From SIG607 sp045601805 (GTDB lineage: Bacteria; Bacillota; Clostridia; Oscillospirales; Acutalibacteraceae): a stretch of 41,471 bases of DNA. A program made the position numbers and the translations under genes. Shown piece after piece: positions 6,970-13,858 of this stretch. The notes under the pieces were generated by a model. That model worked only from the letters and a program-made list of their open reading frames with translations. It was not told the origin of the DNA and searched no databases. Every line of letters begins with the position of its first letter. Positions within the stretch are counted from its first letter, which is position 1. The stretch is taken from positions 1 through 41,471 of the forward strand of contig JAZSAJ010000011.1 of NCBI GenBank assembly GCA_045601805.1, given 5' to 3'.

Positions 6970-7229
6970 AGCATATACTAATTTTTTTAGTGCGCGTATA
7001 CCAAAAGTGTTTTTCGGGGCTTAAGGCAACACCTTGCTGCCGCTTTAGGCCAACCTGTTCGCAATATGCTATTGAAGCGCTGCAAATTCACGGCGCTTTA
7101 AAGGGCAGTTGGTTGGCTTTAAAAAGAATTCTTCGCTGTCATCCGTTTTGTAAGGGCGGTTTTGACCCTGTACCCGAAAAAGTATTAAAAAAATCGGAAA
7201 TTTCCCATCAGGATGGTAAAGATATATGA
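6966..7229 (+). CDS. yidD: Membrane protein insertion efficiency factor YidD
   Basis: An 87-residue protein with the YidD core: an N-terminal amphipathic stretch LIFLVRVYQKCFS, then the cysteine-rich block CCRFRPTCSQYAIEA and the HPFCKGGFDPVPE motif. YidD associates with the inner face of the membrane and supports YidC-dependent insertion. The ATG at 6966 overlaps the rnpA stop and its own stop overlaps the yidC start, so three genes are chained by ATGA overlaps. A longer upstream extension in the same frame lies inside rnpA and is not needed. Confidence 0.95.
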   Translation: MKHILIFLVRVYQKCFSGLKATPCCRFRPTCSQYAIEALQIHGALKGSWLALKRILRCHPFCKGGFDPVPEKVLKKSEISHQDGKDI

Positions 7230-8140
7230 CATTTATTTTTGATTTAATTAACCAGTACCTGTTTTCTCCCGTACTTCGTTTTTTTACGAATATTAGCGGG
7301 GGCAGTTTTGCCGCAGGTATTTTTCTTTTTACTTTGGCAATAAACATTATTTTAATACCGCTTAGCGTTAAAAGTCAAAAAGCATCGGTTCAGCAAATTA
7401 AAATTAAACCGAAGCTTGATGAATTAAAGAAAAAATGCGGTGACGACAAACAAAAATACCAGGCAGGTATGCAAAAAATTTATACCGAAGAAAATGTTTC
7501 TATGGGCGGCGGTTGTTTGCCCATGATTATTCGTTTGGTTCTTATTATGAGCGTATATTATCTTGTTGTATCGCCCATAACCTATCTTGCACCTCAGGTA
7601 GATAAAGAAACCTTAAAGTCGGCAACCGTTGCCGTTGGTGCGGAAGAAAAGAACTTAAGAAGTGAACTTGTTGTTGTTGAAAAAGCGCTTGACGGTTCTG
7701 TAAACGACCCGAGTGTGCTTGAAATTAAAGAAGAAATTAAAGATTTAAAGTTTGACTTTTTGGGCGCAATTGATTTAACTAAACAACCCAAATTTTCTCT
7801 TAATTTCTCTAAAGTAGGAAAAGAACAACTTTTGCTTTGGTTAATACCTTTCGGCTCGTTTTTAGCGGCAATGTTTTCAAGCATTATTTCGCTTGTTCAG
7901 CAGAAAAAGGTTAATCCCACTGCGCCCAATATGGCAGGAATGATGCTTACAATGCCTTTAATGTCGTTGTTTATTGCATTTTCTGCTCCTGCCGGCCTTG
8001 GCTTTTATTGGATGTGTTCTTCGGTTATAGGCGGCCTTATTCAAGCAGCCGTGCAAGAATTCTACGGCCCTTATAAAATGATTGCAAAAGAACAAAAGAA
8101 GCAAATTTTAAACGCCTACGAAAAAGAGCAAAAGGTATAA
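7226..8140 (+). CDS. yidC: YidC/SpoIIIJ-type membrane protein insertase
   Basis: A 304-residue YidC/Oxa1/Alb3 insertase that places proteins into the cytoplasmic membrane alone or with SecYEG. The order is an N-terminal segment without a lipobox cysteine, TM1 (about 27-48), a charged cytoplasmic hairpin (49-92), TM2 (about 97-116), an outside loop with a charged insert of about 80 residues, then three C-terminal membrane segments. The groove arginine expected in TM1 aligns with N40; an arginine instead occurs at R103 in TM2 (CLPMIIR), where most family members have glutamine. It lies between yidD and jag as is usual. Confidence 0.94.
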   Translation: MTFIFDLINQYLFSPVLRFFTNISGGSFAAGIFLFTLAINIILIPLSVKSQKASVQQIKIKPKLDELKKKCGDDKQKYQAGMQKIYTEENVSMGGGCLPMIIRLVLIMSVYYLVVSPITYLAPQVDKETLKSATVAVGAEEKNLRSELVVVEKALDGSVNDPSVLEIKEEIKDLKFDFLGAIDLTKQPKFSLNFSKVGKEQLLLWLIPFGSFLAAMFSSIISLVQQKKVNPTAPNMAGMMLTMPLMSLFIAFSAPAGLGFYWMCSSVIGGLIQAAVQEFYGPYKMIAKEQKKQILNAYEKEQKV

Positions 8141-8155
8141 ATAGGAGGAGTAAGC

Positions 8156-9010
8156 GTGATTAAAGAGGCATTCGGCGTTGCCGATACAATAGAAGAAGCA
8201 ATAGAACTTGCTAAAAACGAACTAAACGCAGGTTTAGATGAAGATGTAAATTACGAAATTATAGATGCACCCAAGAAAAAGGTAATGGGCCTTTTTGGCG
8301 GCTCAAAGGCAAAGGTTAGGGCTTATGTTGAACTCCCCGAACCCAAAGAACCCAAAAAACCTGCTCGTCAAAAGGCAAAAGAAAGCAAACCGGTTAAAAA
8401 AGAAGCAAAGAAACCGGTGGCTGAAACCAAAAAAGAAGAACCGGTACAAAAAATTTCTGAATCGGAATTAGAAGTAAACAGCCCTGCTTATAAAGCAGTA
8501 AATTATTTAAAACCAATTTTATTAGGTCTTGGCTGTACCGATATTACCGCTTCGGTTGTTTTAAAAGAGGGCGGCGCAAAAATTATTTTAAACGGCGAAG
8601 GTTTAGGCGCTTGCATTGGCCGACGCGGTGAAACACTTGATTCACTTCAATATCTTGCTTCAATGGTTGCAAGTATTGGCGGATACTATAGAATTTCGCT
8701 TGATGTTGGCAACTACCGTGAAAAAAGGGAAAGAACATTGGTATCACTAGCTAACCGCATTTCTGCCCAGGTTAAGAAAACCGGCAGAAGCCGTTCGCTT
8801 GAACCAATGAATCCTTACGAAAGAAGAATTATTCATACCGCAGTTCAAGAGATATCTGGCGTTGTTTCTTCTTCTCGCGGCGAAGGTGACCGCCGCCATG
8901 TTGTAATTAGCCCCGAAGGCGGCGAAAAAGCCGTAAAAAGCGCACCGGCTGAACCCCGCGAACGCAAAAGCGATTCGGCTGCACTTCCGCTTTACGGCAA
9001 AATAAAATAA
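8156..9010 (+). CDS. jag: Jag/KhpB RNA-binding protein (KH-R3H)
   Basis: A 284-residue RNA-binding protein of the Jag family (SpoIIIJ-associated, also called KhpB or EloR), linked in Firmicutes to cell elongation and RNA regulation. Three parts are visible: a Jag_N domain (1-50, ending KKKVMGLFGG), a Lys/Glu/Pro-rich linker (about 60-105), and KH plus R3H domains (about 115-255). The KH loop is GRRG (155-158). The R3H part has the NPYERRIIHTAV motif, ending near RRHVVISP. Translation starts at a GTG with a perfect AGGAGG. A strong terminator follows, so it ends the operon. Confidence 0.94.
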   Translation: MIKEAFGVADTIEEAIELAKNELNAGLDEDVNYEIIDAPKKKVMGLFGGSKAKVRAYVELPEPKEPKKPARQKAKESKPVKKEAKKPVAETKKEEPVQKISESELEVNSPAYKAVNYLKPILLGLGCTDITASVVLKEGGAKIILNGEGLGACIGRRGETLDSLQYLASMVASIGGYYRISLDVGNYREKRERTLVSLANRISAQVKKTGRSRSLEPMNPYERRIIHTAVQEISGVVSSSRGEGDRRHVVISPEGGEKAVKSAPAEPRERKSDSAALPLYGKIK

Positions 9011-9015
9011 TAAAA

Positions 9016-9049
9016 AACGGAGATGATTTTTCATCTCCGTTAATTTTTT
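9016..9049 (+). terminator. Terminator of the rpmH-jag operon
   Basis: AACGGAGATGA pairs with TCATCTCCGTT around a short T loop and is followed by a T-run (9043-9049). Confidence 0.85.
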
Positions 9050-9084
9050 GCAAAAAAAATAACCGCCCAAGGCGGAAAAATATG

Positions 9085-9141
9085 ATATCAGCTAAAATCG
9101 GCTTTGCTTCGGCAAATCCGATTTATATTTAAAGCTGATTC
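9085..9141 (-). terminator. Probable rpsT terminator, long nested hairpin
   Basis: Outer arms ATCAGCT (9087-9093) and AGCTGAT (9133-9139) enclose a second long stem (AATCGG...TTTGC with GCAAA...CCGATT) capped by a TTCG loop. On the minus strand a T-rich run follows at 9081-9076. It lies just beyond the rpsT stop. Confidence 0.6.
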
Positions 9142-9151
9142 AAAACCTAAA

Positions 9152-9412
9152 TTAGTTTACCTTGTTTAAACGGCAAACCAAAGCAGATTTCTTTCTTGCA
9201 GCGGTGTTTTTATGAAGAACACCCTTTGCAGTAGCTTGGTCAATTTTCTTAACAGCAACCTTAACGGCAGCAGCAGCATCTGCAGAACCGGCTTCAATAG
9301 CAGCATCGGCTTTCTTAACAGCAGTTTTTAAAGCAGATTTATATGCTTTGTTGCGTTCAGCATTAGCAGCATTAACAATAACGCGCTTTTTAGCAGATTT
9401 AATGTTAGGCAT
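9152..9412 (-). CDS. rpsT: 30S ribosomal protein S20
   Basis: An 86-residue, Ala/Lys-rich helical protein starting MPNIKSAKKRVIVN, diagnostic of S20, a primary 16S rRNA-binding protein. A perfect AGGAGGTGG lies upstream of the ATG. It is transcribed alone from its own promoter and diverges from gpr, the same relation seen between rpsT and gpr in Bacillus. Confidence 0.97.
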   Translation of the reverse strand: MPNIKSAKKRVIVNAANAERNKAYKSALKTAVKKADAAIEAGSADAAAAVKVAVKKIDQATAKGVLHKNTAARKKSALVCRLNKVN

Positions 9413-9446
9413 TGTTCCACCTCCTATTTTTTACTCGCATAAAGGT

Positions 9447-9475
9447 ATATTACCACTTTTTTATAAAAAAAGCAA
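9447..9475 (-). promoter_or_regulatory. Promoter of rpsT
   Basis: On the minus strand TTGCTT (9475-9470), 17 bases, TAATAT (9452-9447), about 35 bases before the rpsT start. Confidence 0.6.
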
Positions 9476-9535
9476 CACAAATTTTAATAAAAATGCAAAA
9501 AAGAACAACAATATAAAAAAAACAAGGGAAGTGGT

Positions 9536-10360
9536 ATGTTGTTTCGCACAGATTTAGCCGTTGAATTAAATAAACAGGTAAAAAGTAAAAAACCCATTGA
9601 ATGTATAACCGAAGAACGCGGACAACTTAAAATAACCGAAATAAAGGTAAAAACCGGTGAAGAAGCCAATTCTTTAAAACGGCCAATTGGAACCTATATA
9701 AATATTGATGTTCCCGATTTAATATTTCATTCGGGAGAATATAATTTGCTTGAAGATTTAATTACCGAAAAACTGTGCAGTTTAAACTTTCCTAAAAACA
9801 ATATTTTGGTAGCAGGGCTTGGCAATAAGAATATAACCCCCGATACTTTAGGCCCGTGTGTTGCCAATAGAATTTTAGCAACGCGGCATTTATCTAAAGA
9901 ATTAAAAGAAGAAACAGGGCTAAAAGAACTTTATAATGTTTCGGTTATAATGCCGGGTGTTTTGGGGCAAACAGGAATTGAAACCAAAGAAATTATAAAG
10001 GGTGTTGTTAAAGCTGCAAACATTGAAGGTGTTTTGTTAATAGACGCCTTTGCCGCAAACGATATAAACCGCCTTGCCACCACAATTCAAATTTGCGACA
10101 GCGGAATTTCGCCCGGCTCTGGGGTGGGCAATAACCGTGCAGAAATTAGCAAGGCCACAATGGGTATTCCTGTTATTGCCGTTGGCGTACCAACTTGCAT
10201 TGATATAGGAAATTTATTTAGCGGTAAAAAGGGGAATATGATAGTTGCACCAAGAGATATAGATTTGCTTATTGACCGAAGTGCCGAAGTTCTTTCACGC
10301 GCAATTAACCGCTTTTTGCAACCCAAAATAGAACCTGAATTTTTAATGTCTATTGTATAA
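9536..10360 (+). CDS. gpr: Germination protease GPR
   Basis: Aspartic-type protease that degrades small acid-soluble spore proteins during germination; made in the forespore as an inactive zymogen that cuts off its own N-terminal peptide. Motifs seen are RTDLAVE at residue 4, GLGNKNITPDTLGP with the first catalytic Asp, and LLIDAFAAND with the second, then SGISPGSGVGNNR. At 274 residues it is shorter than the roughly 320-370 I expect. Only three residues (MLF) precede RTDLAVE, whereas Bacillus GPR has a propeptide of about 15. In frame upstream there is no start codon before a stop at 9488, so the short N-terminus looks real. spoIIP follows. Confidence 0.93.
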   Translation: MLFRTDLAVELNKQVKSKKPIECITEERGQLKITEIKVKTGEEANSLKRPIGTYINIDVPDLIFHSGEYNLLEDLITEKLCSLNFPKNNILVAGLGNKNITPDTLGPCVANRILATRHLSKELKEETGLKELYNVSVIMPGVLGQTGIETKEIIKGVVKAANIEGVLLIDAFAANDINRLATTIQICDSGISPGSGVGNNRAEISKATMGIPVIAVGVPTCIDIGNLFSGKKGNMIVAPRDIDLLIDRSAEVLSRAINRFLQPKIEPEFLMSIV

Positions 10361-10384
10361 AACTATTTTATTTTTCATATATAT
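10355..10384 (+). promoter_or_regulatory. Possible sigma-E-type promoter of spoIIP
   Basis: GTATAA (10355-10360) and CATATATAT (from 10376) are 15 bases apart, resembling sporulation sigma-E promoters (ATA-type -35, CATA-type -10). The -35 overlaps the gpr stop codon. SpoIIP is a known sigma-E product, which supports the reading, but the match is loose. Confidence 0.35.
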
Positions 10385-10408
10385 TTATGGAAAACGGAGG
10401 TGTTGGCT

Positions 10409-11392
10409 TTGTATAAAAACGGCAATGCGGTATTTTTATCGGCTTTTTTGGGCTGTTGTGTTTTGGTGGCTTTTTTGGCTTTTTTTATTTTTTCAGAAAA
10501 AAACCAACCAACAGAAAGCGTAACCGAAATTACCTTTAGCCCCCAAAACGAGGTTACAAAACCGCAAAGTAATAAAGCCGAAGCCGTTTCTGCCGAAGAG
10601 GTAGCCGGTGCGGTTATTCGCCAAACACTTTCGCCGTATAAAGCCAACACCGCTTATAATAATGTTTTTATAAACAATAAAACAAAAAGCGCAACAAGTA
10701 TAAATATTGCAAATATTTTAAAGCAAAAAAGTGCGGTAAAGTTTAAAAAGGACGGTAGCCCGCAAATTTTAATTGTTCATACCCACACAAGCGAAAGTTA
10801 TATGCAAAGCGAAAGTGAATATTACACAAAGGATTATGCAACGCGAACAAACAACCAAAACCAAAATGTAGTTGCGGTTGGCAAAGCGTTTGCCGAAAAA
10901 CTAAATAAAGCCGGCTTTAAAACTTTGCACGACACAACAGTGCACGACACTTCATACACTGGCAGTTATTCGCGAAGCAGTGACACAATAAAAAAATATT
11001 TAAACGAATATAAATCAATAAAACTAGTTATAGATATTCACCGCGACAGCATTGGTGACGGTGGTAACAAAGTAGCTCCGGTAACCGAAATAAATGGCAA
11101 AAAAGCAGCACAGGTAATGCTTGTTATGGGGTGTGGCGAAAGTTTAAGCGGTTTTACAAATTGGCAAGACAATTTAAACTTTGCTGTACATTATCAACAA
11201 ACAATGGAGGTTATGTACCCGTCTTTAGCCCGCTCGGTTACATTTTTAAACTCAAAATACAATCAAAATCTTCACACGGCAAGCATTTTACTTGAAGTTG
11301 GCACCGACGCCAACAGCATAAACGAAGCGCTTACAGGGGCAAATTTTGCGTGTGACGCGTTAATTTCTTATCTTAATACAATTAAAGAGTAG
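10409..11392 (+). CDS. spoIIP: Stage II sporulation protein P
   Basis: Cell-wall amidase/endopeptidase of the DMP complex (with SpoIID and SpoIIM) that thins septal peptidoglycan during forespore engulfment. An N-terminal membrane anchor (about 10-30) is followed by a linker and the SpoIIP domain: LIVHTHTSESY, KAFAEKLNKAGF, DIHRDS, then the SILLEVGTDANS block near the C-terminus, typical of amidase_3-like zinc sites. I place the start at TTG 10409 because GGAGG (10396-10400) is eight bases away; a GTG at 10400 overlaps that site and cannot use it. It lies directly after gpr, as in Bacillus. Confidence 0.93.
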   Translation: MYKNGNAVFLSAFLGCCVLVAFLAFFIFSEKNQPTESVTEITFSPQNEVTKPQSNKAEAVSAEEVAGAVIRQTLSPYKANTAYNNVFINNKTKSATSINIANILKQKSAVKFKKDGSPQILIVHTHTSESYMQSESEYYTKDYATRTNNQNQNVVAVGKAFAEKLNKAGFKTLHDTTVHDTSYTGSYSRSSDTIKKYLNEYKSIKLVIDIHRDSIGDGGNKVAPVTEINGKKAAQVMLVMGCGESLSGFTNWQDNLNFAVHYQQTMEVMYPSLARSVTFLNSKYNQNLHTASILLEVGTDANSINEALTGANFACDALISYLNTIKE

Positions 11393-11399
11393 TGAAAAA

Positions 11400-11597
11400 A
11401 TGAAAAGGAATACAAAAATATTTTTAAGAACATTACGGTTATCGTTTGTTTGGGCGGTTTTTTTTCTTATAATAATTTTAGGAATTTGCAAAAGTTACGA
11501 AAAAATAAGGGAAACAAGATATGGCGAAATTAAAAACGCCGTCTGCATTGAAGACGGCGTTTTATATATTTTAGATTTTAAGCTGTTCGGTGAATAA
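11400..11597 (+). CDS. Small single-pass membrane protein after spoIIP
   Basis: A 65-residue protein with a basic N-terminus, one membrane helix (about 14-32) and a short C-terminal segment containing EDGVLYILDFKLFGE. No family is recognised with confidence. Its place after gpr-spoIIP is that of yqxA in Bacillus, so it may be a distant counterpart, but this is positional only. It begins seven bases after the spoIIP stop. Its stop abuts the znuA-like stop on the other strand, and the palindrome that ends znuA-like transcription lies within its coding sequence. Confidence 0.6.
   Translation: MKRNTKIFLRTLRLSFVWAVFFLIIILGICKSYEKIRETRYGEIKNAVCIEDGVLYILDFKLFGE
11531..11563 (-). terminator. Terminator of the gdhA-znuA unit, inside the opposing gene
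   Basis: Perfect 11-base arms (11533-11543 and 11553-11563) with a 9-base loop. On the minus strand they are followed by five T residues (11536-11532). The structure lies 35 bases past the znuA-like stop but within the coding sequence of the convergent small protein. Confidence 0.75.
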
Positions 11598-12470
11598 TCA
11601 CCCAACGGCTTTTTTTAAGTTTTCTGCATTTTTTTGCATAAGCGAATAATAGGTTTCGCCTTGCTCAAATTCTAATTTTGTTACATTGTGGCACGAATGG
11701 AATAAAAGTTTTTTAGCACCTGTTTCTTCGCAAACGGTGTCGGCCATTTTTTGATTAGAAAATTCGGTGTAAAAAACATAAGGAATATTATTTTCTTTCA
11801 CAAAAGCAATGGTATTTGCCACCGCCTTTGCGTCGGGCTCGGTGTGTTCAGAACAACCCTTAAAAGGCGAAATGTAATCGGCACCGTATTCCTTTGCCCA
11901 GTAATAAAAAGGGAAGCGGTCGGCAAAAACAACGGTTGTGTTGTTTTTTACTATACTTTTAAAAGAAGCATCTAAGTTATTAAGGTTTTCTTTTGCCTTA
12001 TTAAAGTTTTGGTTATACTTATCCGCATTGTTTTTATCAAGCAAAATAACTGCTTCATAAATTTTTTCGGTAATGGTAAGAGCATTTTTTGGCGATGTCC
12101 AAAAATGTTCGTCATCACCGCTTTTTTCTAAAAAGTCAACCATTTTAACGGTTTTTGCTGTTTCTTTAAGACCCTCTTTTAAAAGCGAATTTACCCACGC
12201 TTCGTCGTTTCCGCCTACAAAAACAAATAAATCGCAACTTTTAATTTTAATAATGTCGGTAGGTGTTGGTTCAAAATGGTGCGCTTCGCTTCCAGGCGGT
12301 AAAAGTAAGGTTATATTGGCACTTTCGCCCAATATACTTTTTGCAAAATCATAAGCCGGAAAGCAACTTGCAACAACCTTAATTTCGCCTGTTTTGTTGT
12401 TTGCACCTTTGCAACCCGAAAGGGTGAACAAAAGCGCAAAACAAACTAAAAAACAAAGTATTTTTTTCAT
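11598..12470 (-). CDS. Zinc/manganese-type ABC substrate-binding lipoprotein
   Basis: A 290-residue lipoprotein of the ZnuA/TroA cluster that captures divalent metal outside the membrane for an ABC importer. A lipobox (LSGC, Cys20) follows a hydrophobic signal. Ligand regions are seen at GSEAHHFEPT and GDDEHFWTSPKN; the usual acidic His-rich loop between them is absent. The third histidine of the classical site (like VTHDAFGY) is replaced in FADRFPFYYW, a variant I recall in other clostridial members with a following FKGCSEHTEPD-like block. No ATPase or permease gene is adjacent, so partners must be elsewhere. It starts two bases after the gdhA stop with no clear Shine-Dalgarno site, suggesting coupled translation. 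Confidence 0.85.
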   Translation of the reverse strand: MKKILCFLVCFALLFTLSGCKGANNKTGEIKVVASCFPAYDFAKSILGESANITLLLPPGSEAHHFEPTPTDIIKIKSCDLFVFVGGNDEAWVNSLLKEGLKETAKTVKMVDFLEKSGDDEHFWTSPKNALTITEKIYEAVILLDKNNADKYNQNFNKAKENLNNLDASFKSIVKNNTTVVFADRFPFYYWAKEYGADYISPFKGCSEHTEPDAKAVANTIAFVKENNIPYVFYTEFSNQKMADTVCEETGAKKLLFHSCHNVTKLEFEQGETYYSLMQKNAENLKKAVG

Positions 12471-12472
12471 TA

Positions 12473-13819
12473 TTAAACGGTGCCTTGCGCTTTCATTGCT
12501 TCGGCAACTTTAATAAAGCCGGCAATATTTGCACCTGCAACAAGGTCGCCCTCCATACCGTATTCTTTTGCGGCGTTATAAGAGTTTTTGTAAATATCGC
12601 GCATAATTTGGTGAAGTTTTGCATCAACTTCTTCGGCAGTCCAGCTGTATCTAATTGAGTTTTGGCTCATTTCAAGACCGCTTACTGCAACACCGCCTGC
12701 GTTAACTGCTTTGCTGGGCGCAATAACAACACCGTTAGCTTTAAGGTAAGCAAGTGCTTCGTTTTTGGTGGGCATATTAGAAACTTCAACATAATATTTA
12801 ACACCGTTTTTAACAATAAGTTCGGCCTCAGCCATGCCAACTTCGTTTTGGGTTGCGCAAGGCATAAGAATATCGGCTTTAACACCCCAGGGTTTTTGAC
12901 CCTCAAAATAAGGAACGCCAAACTTATCGGCATAATCTTTAACCTTGTCGTTGCCCGAAGCGCGCATTTTAAGCATAAAGTTAATTTTTTCTTCGGTAAT
13001 AATGCCGTCTTCATCTAAAATGTAACCATCAGGTCCCGAAATAGTAATAACCTTACCGCCAAGTTCGGCAATTTTCTTAACAGTACCCCAAGCAACATTG
13101 CCAAAGCCCGAAATAGCAAAGGTTTTGCCTTTAATAGTTTCCCCAAAAGATTTAAGCATTTCTTCGGTGTAATAAACAGCACCGAAACCTGTTGCTTCGG
13201 GGCGAATAAGCGAACCGCCGTAGGTGATTCCTTTACCGGTTAAAACGCCGGTAAATTCGTTGCATAGGCGTTTGTATTGGCCGAAAAGGTAACCAATTTC
13301 CCTTGCACCAACACCAAGGTCACCTGCAGGTACATCGGTATTAGGGCCAATGTGTCTAAAAAGTTCGGTCATAAAACTTTGGCAAAAACGCATAATTTCG
13401 CCGTCACTTCTTCCGCGTGGGTCAAAGTCACTTCCGCCTTTGCCGCCGCCCATAGGAAGACCGGTTAAACTGTTTTTAAAGGTTTGTTCAAAGCCCAAAA
13501 ATTTAATAATAGAAGCATTTACGCTGGGGTGGAAACGAAGACCGCCTTTGTAAGGGCCAATAGCCGAATTAAACTGAACACGGAAACCGCGGTTTACTTG
13601 CTGTTTGCCGTTATCATCTACCCAAGGAACTCTAAAAATAATTTGGCGTTCTGGTTCAACCATTCTTTCTACAACGCCTGCCTCAACTAAATCGGGGCGT
13701 TTTTCAATTACCGGTTCAATGCTTTCTAAAACCTCGGTAACGGTTTGTAAAAATTCACTTTCACCGGGGTTTCTTTTTTCTACTGTTTTTAAAACTGAAA
13801 GTAAATATTCGTTTTTCAT
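12473..13819 (-). CDS. gdhA: Glutamate dehydrogenase (probably NADP-linked)
   Basis: A 448-residue hexameric-type glutamate dehydrogenase joining ammonium to 2-oxoglutarate. Substrate-site motifs are GPYKGGLRFHPSVN and LTGLPMGGGKGGSDFDP with the catalytic Lys and Asp; the cofactor domain has SGFGNVAWGT. Length and the N-terminal block match the E. coli-type enzymes, which favour NADPH and ammonium assimilation, though cofactor choice is an inference. It lies 39 bases downstream of thrS with no terminator between, so it may be partly co-transcribed; no convincing separate promoter is seen. Confidence 0.93.
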   Translation of the reverse strand: MKNEYLLSVLKTVEKRNPGESEFLQTVTEVLESIEPVIEKRPDLVEAGVVERMVEPERQIIFRVPWVDDNGKQQVNRGFRVQFNSAIGPYKGGLRFHPSVNASIIKFLGFEQTFKNSLTGLPMGGGKGGSDFDPRGRSDGEIMRFCQSFMTELFRHIGPNTDVPAGDLGVGAREIGYLFGQYKRLCNEFTGVLTGKGITYGGSLIRPEATGFGAVYYTEEMLKSFGETIKGKTFAISGFGNVAWGTVKKIAELGGKVITISGPDGYILDEDGIITEEKINFMLKMRASGNDKVKDYADKFGVPYFEGQKPWGVKADILMPCATQNEVGMAEAELIVKNGVKYYVEVSNMPTKNEALAYLKANGVVIAPSKAVNAGGVAVSGLEMSQNSIRYSWTAEEVDAKLHQIMRDIYKNSYNAAKEYGMEGDLVAGANIAGFIKVAEAMKAQGTV

Positions 13820-13858
13820 AATTAATCACCTTTAAATAATATTTGTTAAAATTATAAT

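Noticed and set aside
12682..13018. Long open frames overlapping gdhA in other frames
   Set aside because: They overlap a clear glutamate dehydrogenase, have no ribosome binding sites of note and have compositions typical of shadow frames.
13820..13858. Promoter of gdhA in the gap after thrS
   Set aside because: A TATAAT is present on the minus strand but the hexamer 17 bases upstream (GACATT) is poor, so co-transcription with thrS is equally likely.
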